64,000 nucleotides of DNA from Formicarius rufipectus (taxonomy: Eukaryota; Chordata; Aves; Passeriformes; Formicariidae). The position numbers and the translations under genes are program-made. This document shows positions 62,101 to 64,000 of this stretch, piece after piece; position 1 is the first letter of the stretch; every line of letters starts with the position of its first letter. The stretch covers positions 689,010 to 753,009 of the forward strand of contig VXAU01003167.1 of NCBI GenBank assembly GCA_013399695.1. Reading direction: 5' to 3'. The notes below the pieces were generated by a model. That model did no database searches. It saw only the letters and a list, made by a program, of their open reading frames with translations, and was not told the DNA's origin.

Positions 62101-63295
62101 CAAAAGCAGCATCTGCCTACCGGTCAATGAACTGTGGCTGATAAAACAGGGAATGTCTGATAATTTTGTGCTGGAGTACAATCAATTTTCAGCTTCTATA
62201 TCTTCACAGATCCCACTGGCTTTTATCTTCTTCTGTCTGAAGTTTTCCAGTAAAGCTTGAACCATTTTGTTTGTGTGTTTGATTTATGCACTATAACAAC
62301 CTTGATCCTACCATATGCCAGGACTTTCCATATGTTCTTTCATTTGTAACATCCTCAAAATTCACCCAATAAAGGCAAAAGGTGGCTACAGACCCTCTGT
62401 CATTCAGCTACAAACAGCTGGTAGTGCACATTACAATGCTTATTTAAAGCTCAAGTACTCTCACCCATCTTCTCTGATAACTAAACTTGGCAAGTAAAAA
62501 CATGAAAATAAAAATATCAGTGTAGTGTAGCATTTCAAAGAAGCATTCAGGAAGCAGACAGCATGTCTTGTTCCAGCGTGAAGAACCCTGTGGCTGAATG
62601 CATCGTCCATGCTTTGAGAATGTACCCATCTCTGGTATGAAAAGACAGGTCCTCTAGGTGTGGTCACATAACTTACCATATAGCTGCTCACACTTGCTTT
62701 TGCTAGTCTGAAACAGTGTGTCCTTTCTGTGGTGATCTGCTAGCATTTCAATTTCAGATAAATCCCTAGAACTGCCTCTTCATTGGAAGCAGAGATGTGT
62801 TTTCATACACAAGAGCGATCTCAACAACTCTGTGGGCACGTCTGATGCTTAGTTGAGGAATAACGGTTTTTAGGCAGAAGTATTATCTGACTCTTTTTCT
62901 GGGAGAACCACTTCAGTCTCGACATTTACAAATATTTTTAGCTTTAGCCACCTCAAATGTAGTTGTTTAATTTTACTCTTCACTCTCAAGCAGCTTGTTC
63001 TTGACAAACAGTACAATAAAGAGGGAGTTTTAAATCAGTGACTCCAAGTTAAAGGAATAAAGGGTCTGTATAGGACTAAAGTTTCTGTCATTTATGCAGG
63101 TTTAAATTCAACAATCACTATAAATCCTCAGAATACCTTATTTCAGTCAGTTCCTGATCTAGAGATCCTGATCTACATTTTGAGAGGGTGGGAAAGGACA
63201 GGCAAGGTATAAAAATGAGTATATAAGCAGTAAGAAGAAAAGCAAATTATCCTATAAATTTATCCCCTGAAATAAGCCCCTATGTTTTCCCACAG
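59136..63295. other. unassigned AT-rich DNA
   Basis: No gene or transposon is recognised apart from the G/T tract at 59.5 kb. Confidence 0.5.
59540..59625 (+). repeat. G/T-rich low-complexity tract
   Basis: About 85 nt are nearly all T and G, including (GTTTT)n, a T10 run and (GTT)n. The apparent Phe/Val/Cys-rich reading frame through it is not a gene. Confidence 0.9.
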
Positions 63296-63386
63296 TCAGC
63301 TTCCCAGATTGGAGTGTTGTCCACATGTCAGCAGTGGCAACAACAGAGAGGTCTCAGGAATATTTGCCCCACTGGACAAATTAGAG
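63296..63386 (+). other. exon-like segment near right end (speculative)
   Basis: A strong acceptor, 'cctatgttttcccacag', and a strong donor, 'agag/gtaggt', enclose 91 bp. Two of three frames are fully open, and the third stays open until a TAG near the end. Frame 0 begins SASQIGVLSTCQQWQQQ and frame 1 begins QLPRLECCPHVSSG; neither is recognised. Full openness in two frames is unusual for this AT-rich window, but the segment is short and locally GC-richer, which lowers stop frequency. Confidence 0.22.
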
Positions 63387-63639
63387 GTAGGTATCTATCT
63401 TGTCCTTTCTTTGCTTTGACTCTGAGGTAACACTTGCACTTTTAGCAGAGTTTTAATGATAAGACCGTTCGCAAAAGTACAATTGCAGGGGCTCCTCAAA
63501 TGACCCCCTGTGATTCAGCTTGGACCTGAAAGCAGAGCTGTGGTGTCAATGTCACAAGGGCCTTCAATAAGGCACAACGTGTCAGGTAAACCAGCTTAAG
63601 CTGGAGTTAACTCAAGGAACTGCATGTTGTGCTGTCTTT

Positions 63640-64000
63640 TTGCATCTAACTGGGCTGCCAGTAGGCTCCTGTGTCAAACTGGATATTGCTGAGCAGCAAG
63701 CACAGAGCTGCCCCACGAGGGAGGAGGAGTCAGGAGCTGAATGAGGGACAAGAGAAGAAGATAAATCAGGTACGGGGTCCATCCATCAAGCTCAGTCAGA
63801 AGAAGCAGAAGATTGGGTCAGAGAGAGGGATGGCATCAGGAACAATAGTGGTATAGCTGGGACAGGGACTGATGGCTTGGTCTGAGCTGGAACAGAGTGC
63901 TGGGCCATGAGCAGGGGTGGGGTGAGGTCCCAGAGGAGGTTTGGCAGAGGTAGTCCGGGCAAACAGTGCCCTCAGAGCCACAGTCCTAAAGTTCAGAACA
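63640..64000. other. GC-rich block running off the window, repeat-like
   Basis: This is GC-rich and purine-rich text such as 'ggtccatccatcaagctcag' and 'cccagaggaggtttggcag'. Its style resembles a dispersed repeat or LTR part more than unique sequence, but I cannot name it. It shares 'ggtccatccat' plus 'aagc' with the block at 27.7-28.2 kb. The element, if it is one, continues beyond the window. Confidence 0.35.

Noticed and set aside
1..64000. CRISPR arrays, operons, phage or plasmid modules
   Set aside because: No regularly spaced direct repeats of CRISPR type and no compact coding clusters occur on either strand. The window is vertebrate noncoding DNA.

Overview
This is vertebrate nuclear DNA, almost certainly from a bird and probably from a passerine. 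Three things support that. Many CR1 LINE fragments are present, including the avian tail 'aatcatagaatc...ttggaaggga'. A tRNA-Ile-headed SINE carries a CR1 tail, which matches the passerine TguSINE1 type. Endogenous retrovirus LTRs of avian style are also present. The base composition is AT-rich. There are no bacterial operons, no CRISPR array, no functional tRNA or rRNA gene and no recognisable protein-coding gene. The window reads as intergenic or long-intron sequence.

Layout. 1-8 kb is mostly unassigned AT-rich DNA with one CR1 piece (4.47-4.99 kb), a 75-nt pure G/T tract (6.17 kb) and a 50-nt pyrimidine tract (7.1 kb). 8-15 kb holds three CR1 pieces (8.2, 11.1 and 14.1 kb) and the best exon-like signals, at 6.5, 10.4-10.7 and 11.7 kb. 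20.7-22.3 kb is an old plus-strand CR1 split by a younger minus-strand CR1. 27.7-28.2 kb is a GC-rich unassigned block. 29.6 kb is the SINE. 30.4-31.5 kb is a solo LTR with a tandem array inside it. 32.0-33.3 kb is a CR1 reverse-transcriptase segment. 39.2-40.3 kb is a very old CR1. 44.7-45.1 kb and 50.7-51.5 kb are two further minus-strand LTR-like elements. 46.8-48.2 kb is a long minus-strand CR1. 53.5 kb is another CR1 3' end. 57.2-59.1 kb is the longest CR1, running from the endonuclease C-terminus to near the 3' end. 63.3 kb holds one exon-like segment, and the last 0.35 kb is GC-rich.

How the parts relate. CR1 would have supplied the reverse transcriptase. The SINE at 29.6 kb shares its 3' tail with the CR1 copies at 14.1 and 53.5 kb, so a retroposition partnership can be seen inside the window. 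The LTRs look like solo remnants, since no retroviral gag, pol or env was seen beside them. All LINE open reading frames are broken. The exon-like segments rest on splice-signal quality and reading-frame continuity only. The two best ones overlap on opposite strands, so at most one is a real coding exon and possibly neither is. No comparison, expression data or repeat library could be consulted. Family names, element ages and boundaries are from recognition by eye.
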